Assembly (NCBI GenBank): GCA_021773015.1
Contig: JAJFKW010000001.1
Span: forward strand, 2,587,305-2,651,304
Direction: 5' to 3'
Length of the DNA: 64,000 nt
From: Woeseia sp.
GTDB lineage: Bacteria > Pseudomonadota > Gammaproteobacteria > Steroidobacterales > Woeseiaceae
Both the position numbers and the translations under genes were made by a program. The notes under the pieces were generated by a model. The model had not been told where the DNA came from and did not search any database. It worked only from the letters and a program-made list of their open reading frames with translations. The number at the start of each line of letters is the position of its first letter. The first letter of the stretch is position 1. Positions 1-9,333 of this stretch are shown in pieces.

Positions 1-429
1 GAAATCCGCGTACTTGGCTTCCAATTCGTCAACGACACGCAGCGACTGCAGATTGTGCTCGAAACCGCCGTAGTCGCGCATACAGTGATTTAGCGTGTCC
101 TGGCCTGCGTGTCCAAACGGCGTATGGCCGAGATCGTGAGCCAGCGATATACCTTCAACCAGCGATTCATTCAAGCGCAGTGCGCGCGCAACGGTACGCG
201 CAATTTGTGCCACCTCGATAGAATGCGTTAGACGCGTGCGGTATAGATCGCCCTCGTGGTTAACGAAAACTTGCGTTTTGTAGACCAGACGGCGAAACCC
301 GGTCGAATGCACAATACGGTCGCGGTCTCGCTGGAACTCATCACGATGCTCTGACGCAACTTCGGGAATTTTTCGACCGCGGCTTTGTTCCGAAAATGCG
401 GCGTAGGTTGCGAGCGTTGTATTGCTCAT
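1..429 (-). CDS. dgt: dGTP triphosphohydrolase (dgt), N-terminal part, cut by window edge
   Basis: The first 143 codons of a minus-strand gene that runs off the left edge. The reading begins [20 protein letters not shown] and contains the HD-domain signature [14 protein letters not shown] followed by [17 protein letters not shown], which supplies the His and Asp ligands of the catalytic metal. This matches deoxyguanosinetriphosphate triphosphohydrolase, which splits dGTP (and other dNTPs in some homologues) to nucleoside plus tripolyphosphate in the cytoplasm. The ATG shares one base with the aroB stop (TGATG), so the two are translationally coupled, and dgt is the distal gene of the aroK-aroB-dgt unit. 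Substrate range cannot be judged from this fragment. Confidence 0.93.
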   Translation of the reverse strand, partial: MSNTTLATYAAFSEQSRGRKIPEVASEHRDEFQRDRDRIVHSTGFRRLVYKTQVFVNHEGDLYRTRLTHSIEVAQIARTVARALRLNESLVEGISLAHDLGHTPFGHAGQDTLNHCMRDYGGFEHNLQSLRVVDELEAKYADF

Positions 430-1532
430 CAGTCTGCTAATGCCAATACCCGATCGAGCTTATCGGCAGAATATTCGCTGCTGACGTAAGCGTCGCCAAT
501 GGCGTGTAGCTGGACAAAACGTAACGCCTTTGCAGCGACTTTTTTGTCGAGATCCATCGCCTCGCGTAAGCGTGCGCCACCAACTTTTGGCGGCGCGGTA
601 GGTAGACCCGCACCGCTAACAAGCGCTTCCAATCGCGCGTACTGTGTCGACTCTAGATCGCTCAGCTTGGCCGCCATCAACATCCCTGCAGCAACGGCTT
701 CGCCGTGTAGCCATTCTCCATAACCCAAGCAGTTTTCAATGGCGTGACCAAACGTGTGTCCAAAATTCAGCAGTGCACGCCGACCCATTTCCCGTTCGTC
801 TTCAGCAACAATCCGTGATTTAATTTCGCAAGACCCAAGAACCGCCTCGATGAGTAAAGACCGATCGCCATTACGCAGTGCAGCGATATGCGTTTCAAGC
901 CAAGCAAAGTACGCGGGATCAACGATGGCGCCGTGCTTTATGACCTCGGCGAGTCCAGCACTAAGCTCGCGCGCGGGCAGGGTTGCTAGGGTATCGACAT
1001 CAATCACGACCAAATTCGGCTGATGAAATGCGCCAATCAGATTTTTGCCGGCCGGATGATTCACGCCGGTTTTGCCACCTACAGACGAGTCAACCTGCGC
1101 CAATAATGTGGTCGGAATTTGAATAAACGGCACACCGCGCATGTAACTTGCTGCCGCGAAACCGGCAATATCACCTACGACACCACCGCCAAGCGCGATA
1201 ACGGTCGTATCCCGGTTAGCGCGCATTCCGACCAGCGCATCGATAACCTTGTGTACGGTGTCCGGCGTTTTATATTGCTCACCATCCGGAATTTGAATTT
1301 GTACGGCTCGCTTGCTGGTTAGCTGAGCCAATACTGGCGCCATATAGAGCGGACCGACAGTTTCGTTGCTCACGACCAGACAATCGGCACCACGAATATG
1401 TTCTGCTAACGACGAACTGTCTTGTATCAGGCCTTGGCCGACCATGACCGGATAGCGCCGCTCGCCGAGTTCGACTGTTAGTTTTCGGGTTTCAGTCAAC
1501 AAAGTGTCCAGCATTGTATGGGACACAATCAT
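429..1532 (-). CDS. aroB: 3-dehydroquinate synthase
   Basis: AroB converts DAHP to 3-dehydroquinate, the second step of the shikimate pathway, using NAD and a divalent metal. The 367-residue product has the family hallmarks: the NAD-binding [19 protein letters not shown] stretch, [20 protein letters not shown], and the metal-binding region HGEAVAAGM preceded by [11 protein letters not shown]. The start is uncertain. ATG at 1532 gives a longer N-terminus than usual, and an in-frame ATG at 1514 would bring the protein closer to homologues; neither has a clear ribosome binding site. It follows aroK by 44 bp and couples to dgt at its stop, the classical aroK-aroB order downstream of pil genes. 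Confidence 0.96.
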   Translation of the reverse strand: MIVSHTMLDTLLTETRKLTVELGERRYPVMVGQGLIQDSSSLAEHIRGADCLVVSNETVGPLYMAPVLAQLTSKRAVQIQIPDGEQYKTPDTVHKVIDALVGMRANRDTTVIALGGGVVGDIAGFAAASYMRGVPFIQIPTTLLAQVDSSVGGKTGVNHPAGKNLIGAFHQPNLVVIDVDTLATLPARELSAGLAEVIKHGAIVDPAYFAWLETHIAALRNGDRSLLIEAVLGSCEIKSRIVAEDEREMGRRALLNFGHTFGHAIENCLGYGEWLHGEAVAAGMLMAAKLSDLESTQYARLEALVSGAGLPTAPPKVGGARLREAMDLDKKVAAKALRFVQLHAIGDAYVSSEYSADKLDRVLALAD

Positions 1533-1576
1533 TGCACGAAATCATGGGAGGGTCACACGGCAATGTGATGGCGGTG

Positions 1577-2086
1577 CTAGAGCGCTTCGTAAATTTCCTG
1601 TGCAACTTCCTGCACACGGCGGCCGTCAGTATCCACTACGAGGTCAGCGATCTCACGATACATCGGATCGCGGACATCCATGAGATTTTGTAGCACCTTC
1701 TGTGGGTCGCCATTATCCAGCATCGGTCGCTGACGGCCCTTCTGTGTTCGCTGCACCTGCTGCGCGACGCTGGTTTGCAGATAGACGACAAATCCACGAG
1801 CACCCAAACGGCTGCGGCTCTCAGGATCGACCACGGCGCCGCCGCCAGTTGCTAGAATGATGCCGTCCTTCAATGAAATTTCGTCGATGACCTTGGCTTC
1901 GCGTTTGCGAAAACCATTCTCGCCTTCCTTCTCAAATATAAACGGGATATCCACGCCAGTTCGAGACTCGATCTCGTCATCGCTGTCGATAAAATGCAGA
2001 TGCAACAGGCGGCCGAGCTGTCGTCCAACCGCGGATTTTCCAGCGCCCATGGGCCCGATCAAAAACAGGTTTTTCGGTGTTCTCAT
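1577..2086 (-). CDS. aroK: Shikimate kinase
   Basis: Phosphorylates shikimate at the 3-hydroxyl with ATP, step five of chorismate synthesis. The 169-residue length is normal. Visible motifs are the Walker A loop GPMGAGKS at residues 11-18, the shikimate-binding DSDDEIE region near residue 36, FRKREAKVI, the ATGGGAVVDPESR stretch, and the lid segment with RPML. There is no good Shine-Dalgarno upstream of the ATG; the upstream bases are a run of A. A UUCG-capped hairpin sits between this gene and the upstream lipoprotein gene, so aroK expression may depend on read-through or on a local promoter. It is followed at 44 bp by aroB. Confidence 0.96.
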   Translation of the reverse strand: MRTPKNLFLIGPMGAGKSAVGRQLGRLLHLHFIDSDDEIESRTGVDIPFIFEKEGENGFRKREAKVIDEISLKDGIILATGGGAVVDPESRSRLGARGFVVYLQTSVAQQVQRTQKGRQRPMLDNGDPQKVLQNLMDVRDPMYREIADLVVDTDGRRVQEVAQEIYEAL

Positions 2087-2107
2087 TTTTTTATTGTATT
2101 GAAGGAG

Positions 2108-2131
2108 AAAGCCAACCCGAAGGTTGGCTTT
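2108..2131 (-). terminator. Stem-loop between the Ig-like lipoprotein gene and aroK
   Basis: A perfect 10-bp stem (AAAGCCAACC/GGTTGGCTTT) whose minus-strand loop is UUCG closed by C-G, the unusually stable tetraloop class. On the minus strand the stem ends in TTTCTCCTTC, a poor U-tract; on the plus strand it ends in five T. The orientation of the UUCG cap argues that it acts on minus-strand transcripts, as a partial terminator or attenuator between the pil operon and aroK. Read-through is likely. Confidence 0.6.
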
Positions 2132-2141
2132 TTACTCAATC

Positions 2142-4001
2142 TTAGTCTGTGTCTAGGCAACTTAGGCTTACACCGAATGGGCTTGTCACGCCAGGCGGCT
2201 CTACCAGCTCGCTGGATACGTCGTCCGCACTTATTGGCAATATGAACTGACTTGCTTCCGCGAATTCTGTTCCTTGGACCGAAGTTGTCGCCTCAAGCGT
2301 GGCCTCAACCCAGCGCGCAAACTCTTGCGGGTAAAACACATCGATAATACCGAAACCGCCGCCGTCGGAGGTAAATGTTCCTCCGACACCGTTCTGCGCA
2401 ACCGCGGTCGCGATATTGCCAGCCTCGATACGCATACTGCCGTTCAAATCTTCGCCGGGATCTAGGATACCGTTTCTGTCAGTCGGAGGTACGCTGTCCT
2501 CGTCAATACACTGCGCATTAACGGTCTGCACCCACGCGTTGACCGGATCGTCTACGTAAGTCCAGAAACCCTTGAAATAGCGGTCTGAAAGCAGTCCTAC
2601 CTGTACGGTCACACCCTCGACACCATTGCCCTGCGAGTCAGTAACCTGCACGACAAACTCTTTGCGATATTGAGCAGAGTTTGGCTCGAAGATTTCGTTA
2701 CCGGTACCAATGGACAAAAATAACTCTCGCTGCGCAACGGTCAACTCAACGAAGTCGCTGATAGTTGGGTCCGCTTGGACAGTTGCCGTCACCCTAACAC
2801 CGTTGTTGGCACTCGTTGTTGAGCTTGCAGTGTAAAAGGTTTGCGCGCGGCCCTGACTATCTGTAATTGCCTGCGCGACAGACAGCTGTCCACCGGTTAC
2901 ATCGTCCAATACGAAGGTAACAACTTCATTCTTGACCAAGTTGTTCGCGACGTCGCGCACGATCGCCGTAACAGTGCTTTGCTCTTCAGGACCAATCGTG
3001 AATGGGCTGGCCTGAACGGCGATGCTGTCAGGGACGTTCGCAACGAACTCGACAGTCACGCTGGTCGTCGTACCGCCAGAATTGGTTGCAGTAATGACCG
3101 CGCCACCAGCGTTAGTTGACGAGATATTCACGGACGCATTGCCTGCAGCATCAGTAACATCGGAAATCGCGTCAAGCGCGCCACGAGTAGAACTAAACGA
3201 TATAACCTCATTTGCTTGACCCGCGCCAGCAATAGTCCAGTTTAGTACAACCGGCGTTGGTGTATTGAGTACAATTTCGGTACCAGCAGCGGGAGCTGTG
3301 ATTGAAAATGCGTCGTTGGATACCGCAAGGTCTTGCATTGCAGTAATGCCTAGCGCCACCGCGGACAGCGTATCAGGCCCGGCCGCAGAGGCCGTCAGCA
3401 TCACCTGCGCCTGACCACCTATATCGGTAGTCAAACTTGCCGAGGCGAGGGTGTTGCCGTTTGAGGAGGTAACCGCGATGGTTTCGCCAGCAATGCCGTT
3501 ACCACCCGCGTCGGTTAGAACCACGGTATACGGTGCCGAATCACCCTGCGCGAGCGAAGGCGCACCCGACAGGAACAACGTCGTTCCGATGACATCAATG
3601 CTCGACATGCCGATGACGCCATTGGCATCCGCGCTGATAGATATCGTGCGATTGGTTGGATCGCCACCGGCACTGAGCGTCGCGGTCACGATACCGCCTT
3701 CGTTAGTAATCGGATCGGCAATCGTTAATATTCCCGAATCAGAAGACAATATGACGGTAACGCCACCAACAGCAACGTTATTCTGATCGCGTACGATCAC
3801 CGTAATATTCAGCAGCTGACCCGCATCCGATGGCAGCGAAGGACTGCTGGACAGCACGTTCACAGCCGACACCGTCACTCCAGCACCCGGGTCCGTTGGG
3901 TCGGGGGGAACCACGTCACTAACAAATCCTGTATCACTACCACTACAAGCGCCGATTATCAGCACTGCCAGTAGTGTTGTGAGATAAGATAATTTCCTCA
4001 T
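2142..4001 (-). CDS. Lipoprotein with tandem Ig-like (bacterial Big_1/invasin-type) domains
   Basis: A 619-residue predicted lipoprotein. The signal peptide MRKLSYLTTLLAVLIIGAC ends in lipobox I-G-A-C with Cys19. The start at 4001 is chosen because it has GGAA 5 bp upstream and a proper signal peptide; the frame stays open further upstream. After a Pro/Asp linker come about four or five beta-sandwich repeats with the Big_1 cadence (VTAIVRDVANNLV, VVLTDAGGNGIAGETI, VQVTDSQGNGVEGVTV). The last third is distinct and contains an EF-hand-like acidic loop, DRNGILDPGEDLNG, that could bind calcium. Function is unknown. It lies 43 bp downstream of pilQ in the same direction, so it probably belongs to the pilMNOPQ transcript; a role at the pilus secretin or the cell surface is inference only. 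Confidence 0.85.
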   Translation of the reverse strand: MRKLSYLTTLLAVLIIGACSGSDTGFVSDVVPPDPTDPGAGVTVSAVNVLSSSPSLPSDAGQLLNITVIVRDQNNVAVGGVTVILSSDSGILTIADPITNEGGIVTATLSAGGDPTNRTISISADANGVIGMSSIDVIGTTLFLSGAPSLAQGDSAPYTVVLTDAGGNGIAGETIAVTSSNGNTLASASLTTDIGGQAQVMLTASAAGPDTLSAVALGITAMQDLAVSNDAFSITAPAAGTEIVLNTPTPVVLNWTIAGAGQANEVISFSSTRGALDAISDVTDAAGNASVNISSTNAGGAVITATNSGGTTTSVTVEFVANVPDSIAVQASPFTIGPEEQSTVTAIVRDVANNLVKNEVVTFVLDDVTGGQLSVAQAITDSQGRAQTFYTASSTTSANNGVRVTATVQADPTISDFVELTVAQRELFLSIGTGNEIFEPNSAQYRKEFVVQVTDSQGNGVEGVTVQVGLLSDRYFKGFWTYVDDPVNAWVQTVNAQCIDEDSVPPTDRNGILDPGEDLNGSMRIEAGNIATAVAQNGVGGTFTSDGGGFGIIDVFYPQEFARWVEATLEATTSVQGTEFAEASQFILPISADDVSSELVEPPGVTSPFGVSLSCLDTD

Positions 4002-4044
4002 CTTTCCAATTCCTTGATCTAGGCCGTTCCGGAGTAACCCGCGG

Positions 4045-6249
4045 CTAGTAAATGTTAGATCCCTCTTCGAGGATTCGTGGTGTAACAAAAATCAACAATT
4101 CTGCTTTGTTCGCCGTATTTGTTTTCGATCTAAACAAAGCCCCAACCCCTGGTATGTCGCCTAAGAAAGGCACTTTCGTAATCGTTTCGCGACGCTCAGT
4201 TTCGTAGATGCCGCCGAGTACGACGGTTTGGCCATCGCTCACCAGAACCTGCGTTTCTACAGAACGCGTATCGATACTGGGCACCAGTCCACCGGTTGCA
4301 CTCGGCGTCAATTCGCCGACGCTGTCCTTATTGACGACCAAGTCCATAATGATCTTGTCGTCTGGTGTGATTTGTGGCGTCACGGTCAGACTCAACACAG
4401 CCTTCTTGAACTGCGTTGTTGTCGCACCGGAAGAAGAAGATTCCTGGAAGGGAATTTCCACACCCTGTTCGATTCTGGCTTCTTTCTGATTCGCCGTAAT
4501 AATGCGCGGCGTCGAAACGATTTCACCACGCCCTTCTGTTTCCAGCGCAGTGAGCTCCAAGTCGACAATGTAGTCGGTATCCAAAACAGCCAACGCCAGA
4601 GACCCGGCCGGGTTTGCGATCGGCACATTCACGTTATAGCGATCAGCCAAGGCTGGCGGCGCAACGGGGAATGGCGTTCCGTTCAATGGATTGTTCAAAT
4701 TGCTAAGTGCGGAATCGACGATCGTCGCGCTACCGTTACCCGACCCAGTAACCGAGAACAATCCATCAGAACCGTTGTCATCGACGCCGGTAAAGCCGAA
4801 TCGAACACCAAGTTCACGGCTGAAGTCGTCGTTCACTACAACGATGCGCGATTCAATTAGCACCTGTCGCACCGGGATATCCAGCGTGCGCACTAAGCGC
4901 CGAATGTTTTGCAGTTGCTCGGCGGTATCTTGAACCAACAAGGTGTTGGTTCTTTCGTCGATTGCGACACTTCCGCGTGGTGACAATAGTGCGTTTGCGC
5001 TGCTATCGGCGCCAATGAGCGAAGCAAGATCGCCCGCTTTCGCGTAGTTGACCTGCAAGAATTCTGAGTATAGGGGTTCCAGTTCGACGATCGCCTGTTT
5101 CGCTTCGAGATCCGCGGTTTCACGAGCGGCGATCTCTTCGGCAGGAGCAACGATAATGACGTTGCCATTCTGCCGCATGTCCAGACCCTTGGTCGTCAGA
5201 ACGATGTCTAATGCCTGGTCCCAGGGAACGTTGCGCAAACGTAAAGTAACGTTACCTTGCACAGTATCCGAAACAACGATATTGCGACCGGATGTTTCAG
5301 CGAGCAATTGCAGAACAGCGCGCGTTTCAATGTCTTGGAAGTTTAGCGTTAGCCGTTGACCTTCATATTCTTTGGTTTCCGAGAACAAACTAGACTGTTC
5401 GGTTGACTCATCCACAGTCGGATTGATCTCGATCGTGAACTCATTGTCCGACTGGTAAGCTAGTTGCTCGTACTTGCCATCTGCACTAATGACGATGCGT
5501 GCATCCAAATTTGTACGTAAAGCGTCGACCGTGGTCACCGGTGTCGCAAAATCCATAACGTCAAGTCGGCGCATCAGTTCTGCCGGCAGGCTAGTGTCCT
5601 TAAACAACGCAACAACACGACCGCCCTCCTGTCGTATATCAACCGGCGTTGAGGGATCACTCAAATTCACTACGACGCGACCACCGCCATCACGAGTTCG
5701 ACGAAAATCAACTGAATTTATTGCGCGCGCACCTCTCGATGCGTAGGAAACAGGAGCTGGCGCCGATGCACCGGATCCGCTACCAGCAAACTGCGTGGTT
5801 ACCGACTCGTCTTGATCGTCTGCACCAAGCGTTACGTAGATTATGTTGCCGCTGCGCCGCGTGTCATAGGCAACCATGGTATCGAGATTGAGGACAACGC
5901 GAGTTCGGCCATTCGCCTCAGCAGTTAAGACCGTGTCCAACGGACCAAGATTAACGTCGCGACGCCGTGACGACAGCCCTAACGAAGTCTCTGGTAGGTC
6001 AAGCGCAATACGCGCCGGATCTTCAATCGTAAACGCCAGTGGCTCTGGCGCATCGCCACTGAGGATCAACTTCAACTCGATCCTCTGACCTGGCAAACTT
6101 TGAACCTGAATGTCCTGTAAGCGATTGCCCTCTTGCGCATTTGCGCTAAAACCGCAAAACGCGAGAACAAATGCAGCTATTGCCGCCGATTTTCGCACTG
6201 CCGATTGTCGGTTACTATTGCCGAACTTCGGCCTATTAATGAGCGTCAT
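4045..6249 (-). CDS. pilQ: Type IV pilus secretin PilQ
   Basis: Outer-membrane secretin through which type IV pili pass. The 734-residue product has a signal peptide ending near ANA-QE, two AMIN domains (about residues 45-125 and 175-270) that bind peptidoglycan, a secretin/TonB short N-terminal domain (about 300-375), an N1 domain, and the C-terminal secretin barrel with the VPFLGDIPGVGALF signature. The ATG at 6249 is preferred over 6270 because GGAG lies 8 bp upstream. The gene follows pilP by 30 bp. This is the last canonical gene of pilMNOPQ; the next gene downstream is the Ig-like lipoprotein rather than aroK directly. Confidence 0.96.
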   Translation of the reverse strand: MTLINRPKFGNSNRQSAVRKSAAIAAFVLAFCGFSANAQEGNRLQDIQVQSLPGQRIELKLILSGDAPEPLAFTIEDPARIALDLPETSLGLSSRRRDVNLGPLDTVLTAEANGRTRVVLNLDTMVAYDTRRSGNIIYVTLGADDQDESVTTQFAGSGSGASAPAPVSYASRGARAINSVDFRRTRDGGGRVVVNLSDPSTPVDIRQEGGRVVALFKDTSLPAELMRRLDVMDFATPVTTVDALRTNLDARIVISADGKYEQLAYQSDNEFTIEINPTVDESTEQSSLFSETKEYEGQRLTLNFQDIETRAVLQLLAETSGRNIVVSDTVQGNVTLRLRNVPWDQALDIVLTTKGLDMRQNGNVIIVAPAEEIAARETADLEAKQAIVELEPLYSEFLQVNYAKAGDLASLIGADSSANALLSPRGSVAIDERTNTLLVQDTAEQLQNIRRLVRTLDIPVRQVLIESRIVVVNDDFSRELGVRFGFTGVDDNGSDGLFSVTGSGNGSATIVDSALSNLNNPLNGTPFPVAPPALADRYNVNVPIANPAGSLALAVLDTDYIVDLELTALETEGRGEIVSTPRIITANQKEARIEQGVEIPFQESSSSGATTTQFKKAVLSLTVTPQITPDDKIIMDLVVNKDSVGELTPSATGGLVPSIDTRSVETQVLVSDGQTVVLGGIYETERRETITKVPFLGDIPGVGALFRSKTNTANKAELLIFVTPRILEEGSNIY

Positions 6250-6279
6250 TCCAATTACTCCCAGTTCCATTCGGGTGTT

Positions 6280-6816
6280 TTAGTCCGCAAGACCAACAGC
6301 GGCTTCACGTTCCACGTAACCGCCAATCCCGTCCGAAATAATTTCAACTATTTCAATTGCAGATTCATCAATGTTCACAATGCGACCATCGTTCTGGCCA
6401 AGATAATTGCCAATAACGACGCGGTGAATCAATCCATCAGCAGACGACTGCACAAGACCAAAATTCGTATCGCCTTGTACCAACGTGCCAACCATGCGCA
6501 GTGTATCGAGCGAGTACTGCTCCAAATATTCACGACTGCGCTCTGGATCCGGCCGTGTACCATTGCTTGCCGAACCACCCGCGCTTTGCGGTAGATCAGG
6601 GACAAACGGTGAGCGTACGCCCTCTGCGTCGGCAACGTATGTGAATACTTCATACGGCGTGATTTCCGGCAGCGGTTCAATTCTGCCGCCCGGGCGCGCC
6701 TTTGTCTTATTGATGTATTCGTCAAGATCGTCCATGTCGCCAGTACAACCAACAAGCATCATGCCTAGCGCCAACAGGGCGATTGTAAAAAATTTCTTCT
6801 GTGGGACAACATTCAT
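6280..6816 (-). CDS. pilP: Type IV pilus assembly lipoprotein PilP
   Basis: Inner-membrane-anchored lipoprotein that links the PilMNO alignment complex to the PilQ secretin. It is 178 residues, the family's usual size. The signal peptide ends in the lipobox L-V-G-C (Cys24). The middle is Pro-rich and disordered (RPGGRIEPLPEI). The C-terminal beta-domain carries the conserved LRMVGTLVQGDTNFGLVQ and VVIGNYLGQNDGRIVNI segments that dock on PilQ. It lies 3 bp after the pilO stop and is translated as part of the operon. Confidence 0.95.
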   Translation of the reverse strand: MNVVPQKKFFTIALLALGMMLVGCTGDMDDLDEYINKTKARPGGRIEPLPEITPYEVFTYVADAEGVRSPFVPDLPQSAGGSASNGTRPDPERSREYLEQYSLDTLRMVGTLVQGDTNFGLVQSSADGLIHRVVIGNYLGQNDGRIVNIDESAIEIVEIISDGIGGYVEREAAVGLAD

Positions 6817-6819
6817 TTT

Positions 6820-7419
6820 CTAGTTGGCCTCTTCTTCAAGGTAACGATACGTTTTTGCGGTTACCGCCAGCGTTAACTGGTCAAACCTATCGCCTGTTTC
6901 TGGGGTAATGTTGATATCGTGTAACGTCACGATTCTTGGCAACGCAGCAACCCCGCTGACGAAATTCGCGATCTCGTGATAGCCGCCAGACAGCGTGATT
7001 TGGATGGGCTTCTCTGCGTAAAAATCACGTCGAATTTCTGACTGTGGCTGGAATAACTTCTCCTGCAAACCTGCCGCCAATCCAGTTTGCGACACGTCAA
7101 CAATCAAGCTTGGGATTTCCGTCTCACCAGGTAACTGCCGCAACATGGTGCCAAACGACTGCTCCATTTGATCCAGTTGCGCTTTGTACGCATCAAAATT
7201 CGCTGCTTTCTTCTGTTTGTTTTGGAACGTAACGCGTAAATCCTGCTCAGTGTTCCGTTCGCGTTCTAATTTTGGTGCCATATCCTTGTATACCCAAAGA
7301 TATACACCGGCACCGACAACCACGACAAAGACAATGGCAATGACTGCGGCTCGAAAAGCAAACGGCCAGCGGCCAACGTCGTTAACGTCTAGATTCCTAA
7401 GCTCTTCGACGTAATTCAT
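6820..7419 (-). CDS. pilO: Type IV pilus inner-membrane protein PilO
   Basis: Bitopic inner-membrane component of the PilMNOP alignment subcomplex, which dimerises with PilN. The 199-residue protein starts MNYVEELRNLDVNDVGRWPF, with one membrane helix at about residues 23-45 followed by a periplasmic coiled coil (ERERNTEQDLRVTFQNKQKK) and a ferredoxin-like domain. The ATG at 7419 overlaps the pilN stop by four bases (ATGA), which decides the start over longer readings of the same frame and implies coupled translation with PilN, its partner. Confidence 0.95.
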   Translation of the reverse strand: MNYVEELRNLDVNDVGRWPFAFRAAVIAIVFVVVVGAGVYLWVYKDMAPKLERERNTEQDLRVTFQNKQKKAANFDAYKAQLDQMEQSFGTMLRQLPGETEIPSLIVDVSQTGLAAGLQEKLFQPQSEIRRDFYAEKPIQITLSGGYHEIANFVSGVAALPRIVTLHDINITPETGDRFDQLTLAVTAKTYRYLEEEAN

Positions 7420-7985
7420 CCTTCGTCCTCCGCGTCTTCGTCGGTCTGCTGCACTTGTTTCAAAGTGACAACAAATTCCGCTTGCCTTGCCGGACCGGTT
7501 TCCGTCGTTTCTACTTTTACGACGCTCGGGTCCATCAGCCACTCGGAATCGTCTACTTGGCGCATCAGCGCGGATACCCGAGTGCTGGACTGTGCAACAC
7601 CTTTGACTTCTACAGCAGCGCCATTTTGCTTCATGCCGCTGAGATAGACTCCTTCTGGCAGTCGCCGCGTCATTTCATCGAACAAATGTACGATCTCAGG
7701 ACGACTACGCTGCAAGCGCTCGATAATTTCCATGCGCGCCAACAGCCGTTCCTTTTTTGTTTCCAGGCTATCGATTTCGGCGATACTCTGATTGAGTATT
7801 TCGATTTCGTTTTCGAGGCGCGTATTGCGGTCCTGCTGATGCTCGATCATTTGCGAAAATACGAATATTGTTCCGATGACAACCAATATTCCGGCGACAA
7901 ACGATCCGCCCATCGCAACGAGAAACTCTCTTTGGCGCCGCTTTCGATCTTCCTCGCGCCAAGGGAGTAGATTAATACGTGGCAT
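7416..7985 (-). CDS. pilN: Type IV pilus inner-membrane protein PilN
   Basis: Partner of PilO. It begins with the diagnostic cytoplasmic N-terminus MPRINLLPWREEDRKRRQRE, whose INLLPWR segment is the PilM-binding motif. A single membrane helix follows at about residues 22-45, then a long coiled coil (ENEIEILNQSIAEIDSLETK) and a periplasmic ferredoxin-like fold. Length is 189 residues, normal for the family. The start overlaps the pilM stop by one base and the stop overlaps the pilO start, so pilM, pilN and pilO form a tightly coupled translation unit. Confidence 0.96.
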   Translation of the reverse strand: MPRINLLPWREEDRKRRQREFLVAMGGSFVAGILVVIGTIFVFSQMIEHQQDRNTRLENEIEILNQSIAEIDSLETKKERLLARMEIIERLQRSRPEIVHLFDEMTRRLPEGVYLSGMKQNGAAVEVKGVAQSSTRVSALMRQVDDSEWLMDPSVVKVETTETGPARQAEFVVTLKQVQQTDEDAEDEG

Positions 7986-9046
7986 TAGTCAAAGCTCCTC
8001 AATGCAAGTCCGCACGCCGTCAATAGGGCAGTCGAATCTTTATGGACTCCCTGCGACTTCGCCTTCGACGAAATTTTCATTTGGCCAAGTGGGTCGCCGA
8101 CTTCGGTTGGAATGCCGACACGGCTTGAGATGACATCAGCAATGCCGGGAATATTTGCGCAACCGCCACAGACCAAAATCATATCTGGCTGCTCACGACC
8201 GCCGCCCGATGCCAAATAGAATTGTAACGAACGACTGACTTGCTGTGTCATGTCGTCAACGAATGGTTCCAGCACTTCCGGTTGGTAGTTGCTCGGCAGT
8301 CCACCCTGCTTTTTGGCGCGACCGGCGTCCTCCATGGACAGCCCGTACGTACGCATGATTTCTTCAGTTAATTGTTGGCCGCCGAAAGCAAAATCCCGCG
8401 TATAAACCACTCGCAAATCTTCAAGCACACTAAAGGTCGTGCTGCTCGCACCAATATCGACGATCGCGACAGACTGGCCCATACCGCCATCCGGAATTTG
8501 GTGGCTCAAGAGCTGGCAGGCATTTTCCAATGCGAACGCTTCAACATCGACAATTTCGGCAGCAAGGCCTGCAGCGCTGACCGCTGCTTGGCGCTGCTCG
8601 ACATTCTCGGTACGCGTGGCAACCAGCAGCACATCCATCAATTCGGGATCTGCCTCATTTGGGCCAACGATTTCGTAATCGAAACTCACCTCTTCCATGG
8701 GGAAGGGTATGTACTGATCCGCCTGGATCTCAACCTGACCCTCAAGGTCGCGCTCGGATAGGCTGGACGGCATCTGAATGACTTTGGTAATCGCCGCATC
8801 ACCGCTAATGGCGATGGCGACATCGGTCGCCTTTGCGCCCGACCGCTTGACCGCTCGGCGGATTGCTTCGCCAACCGCTTTCGCGTCGACAATCGCCTTT
8901 TCATTCACCGAGCTTGGCGGCGTGGGTTCTGCCGAGTAGGACTCGACTCGATAGCGCTTTCCGCTCTGCGACAACTCTATCAATTTCACCGACGAAGTCG
9001 TTATATCGAGGCCCAGCAGAGGTTGTGTTTTTTTGCCGAAGAGCAC
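7985..9046 (-). CDS. pilM: Type IV pilus actin-like ATPase PilM
   Basis: Cytoplasmic actin-like protein that binds ATP and the PilN tail, anchoring the pilus alignment complex to the inner face of the membrane. The 353-residue product shows the FtsA/actin-like signatures LLGLDITTSSVKLIELS (phosphate 1), VAIVDIGASSTTFSVL (phosphate 2) and ILVCGGCANIPGI (adenosine loop). The start is GTG at 9046, supported by AAGGA 8 bp upstream. It is the first gene of pilMNOPQ and is divergent from the PBP1A gene across a 487-bp gap. Confidence 0.96.
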   Translation of the reverse strand: MLFGKKTQPLLGLDITTSSVKLIELSQSGKRYRVESYSAEPTPPSSVNEKAIVDAKAVGEAIRRAVKRSGAKATDVAIAISGDAAITKVIQMPSSLSERDLEGQVEIQADQYIPFPMEEVSFDYEIVGPNEADPELMDVLLVATRTENVEQRQAAVSAAGLAAEIVDVEAFALENACQLLSHQIPDGGMGQSVAIVDIGASSTTFSVLEDLRVVYTRDFAFGGQQLTEEIMRTYGLSMEDAGRAKKQGGLPSNYQPEVLEPFVDDMTQQVSRSLQFYLASGGGREQPDMILVCGGCANIPGIADVISSRVGIPTEVGDPLGQMKISSKAKSQGVHKDSTALLTACGLALRSFD

Positions 9047-9141
9047 GTATTTTTCCTTCTAAGTCGGTAAGTTGCGGGCCAAATCTAAGCCTGACCCTAG
9101 CAAAGCGATTTAACTATATATCAATAAAATGTTAAATAAAA

Positions 9142-9157
9142 CGTGACTTTGTTCACG
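9142..9157. promoter_or_regulatory. CRP/Vfr-like dyad upstream of pilM
   Basis: The dyad CGTGA-N6-TCACG has exactly the 6-bp spacing of the CRP-family operator (consensus TGTGA-N6-TCACA) and sits in an A-rich context about 96 bp upstream of the pilM start codon. Known biology: CRP/Vfr proteins control type IV pili in several gammaproteobacteria. The outermost base of each half-site differs from consensus, so binding is a hypothesis. Confidence 0.35.
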
Positions 9158-9333
9158 AACCCGGGTTACGAATCTTACTGCCCGGCCAGCGCATATTCCG
9201 TGAACTGGTCGTCGCCTCGAAACGTGCGCCAGTATTGCGCATTGAATCCGCCGATAAGGTGACGGACTGCCCGTTTTTCATCTCTTGGCAATCTGCGATT
9301 GCAAACCCCAAATACGGCCATTGGAGGAAAAGA

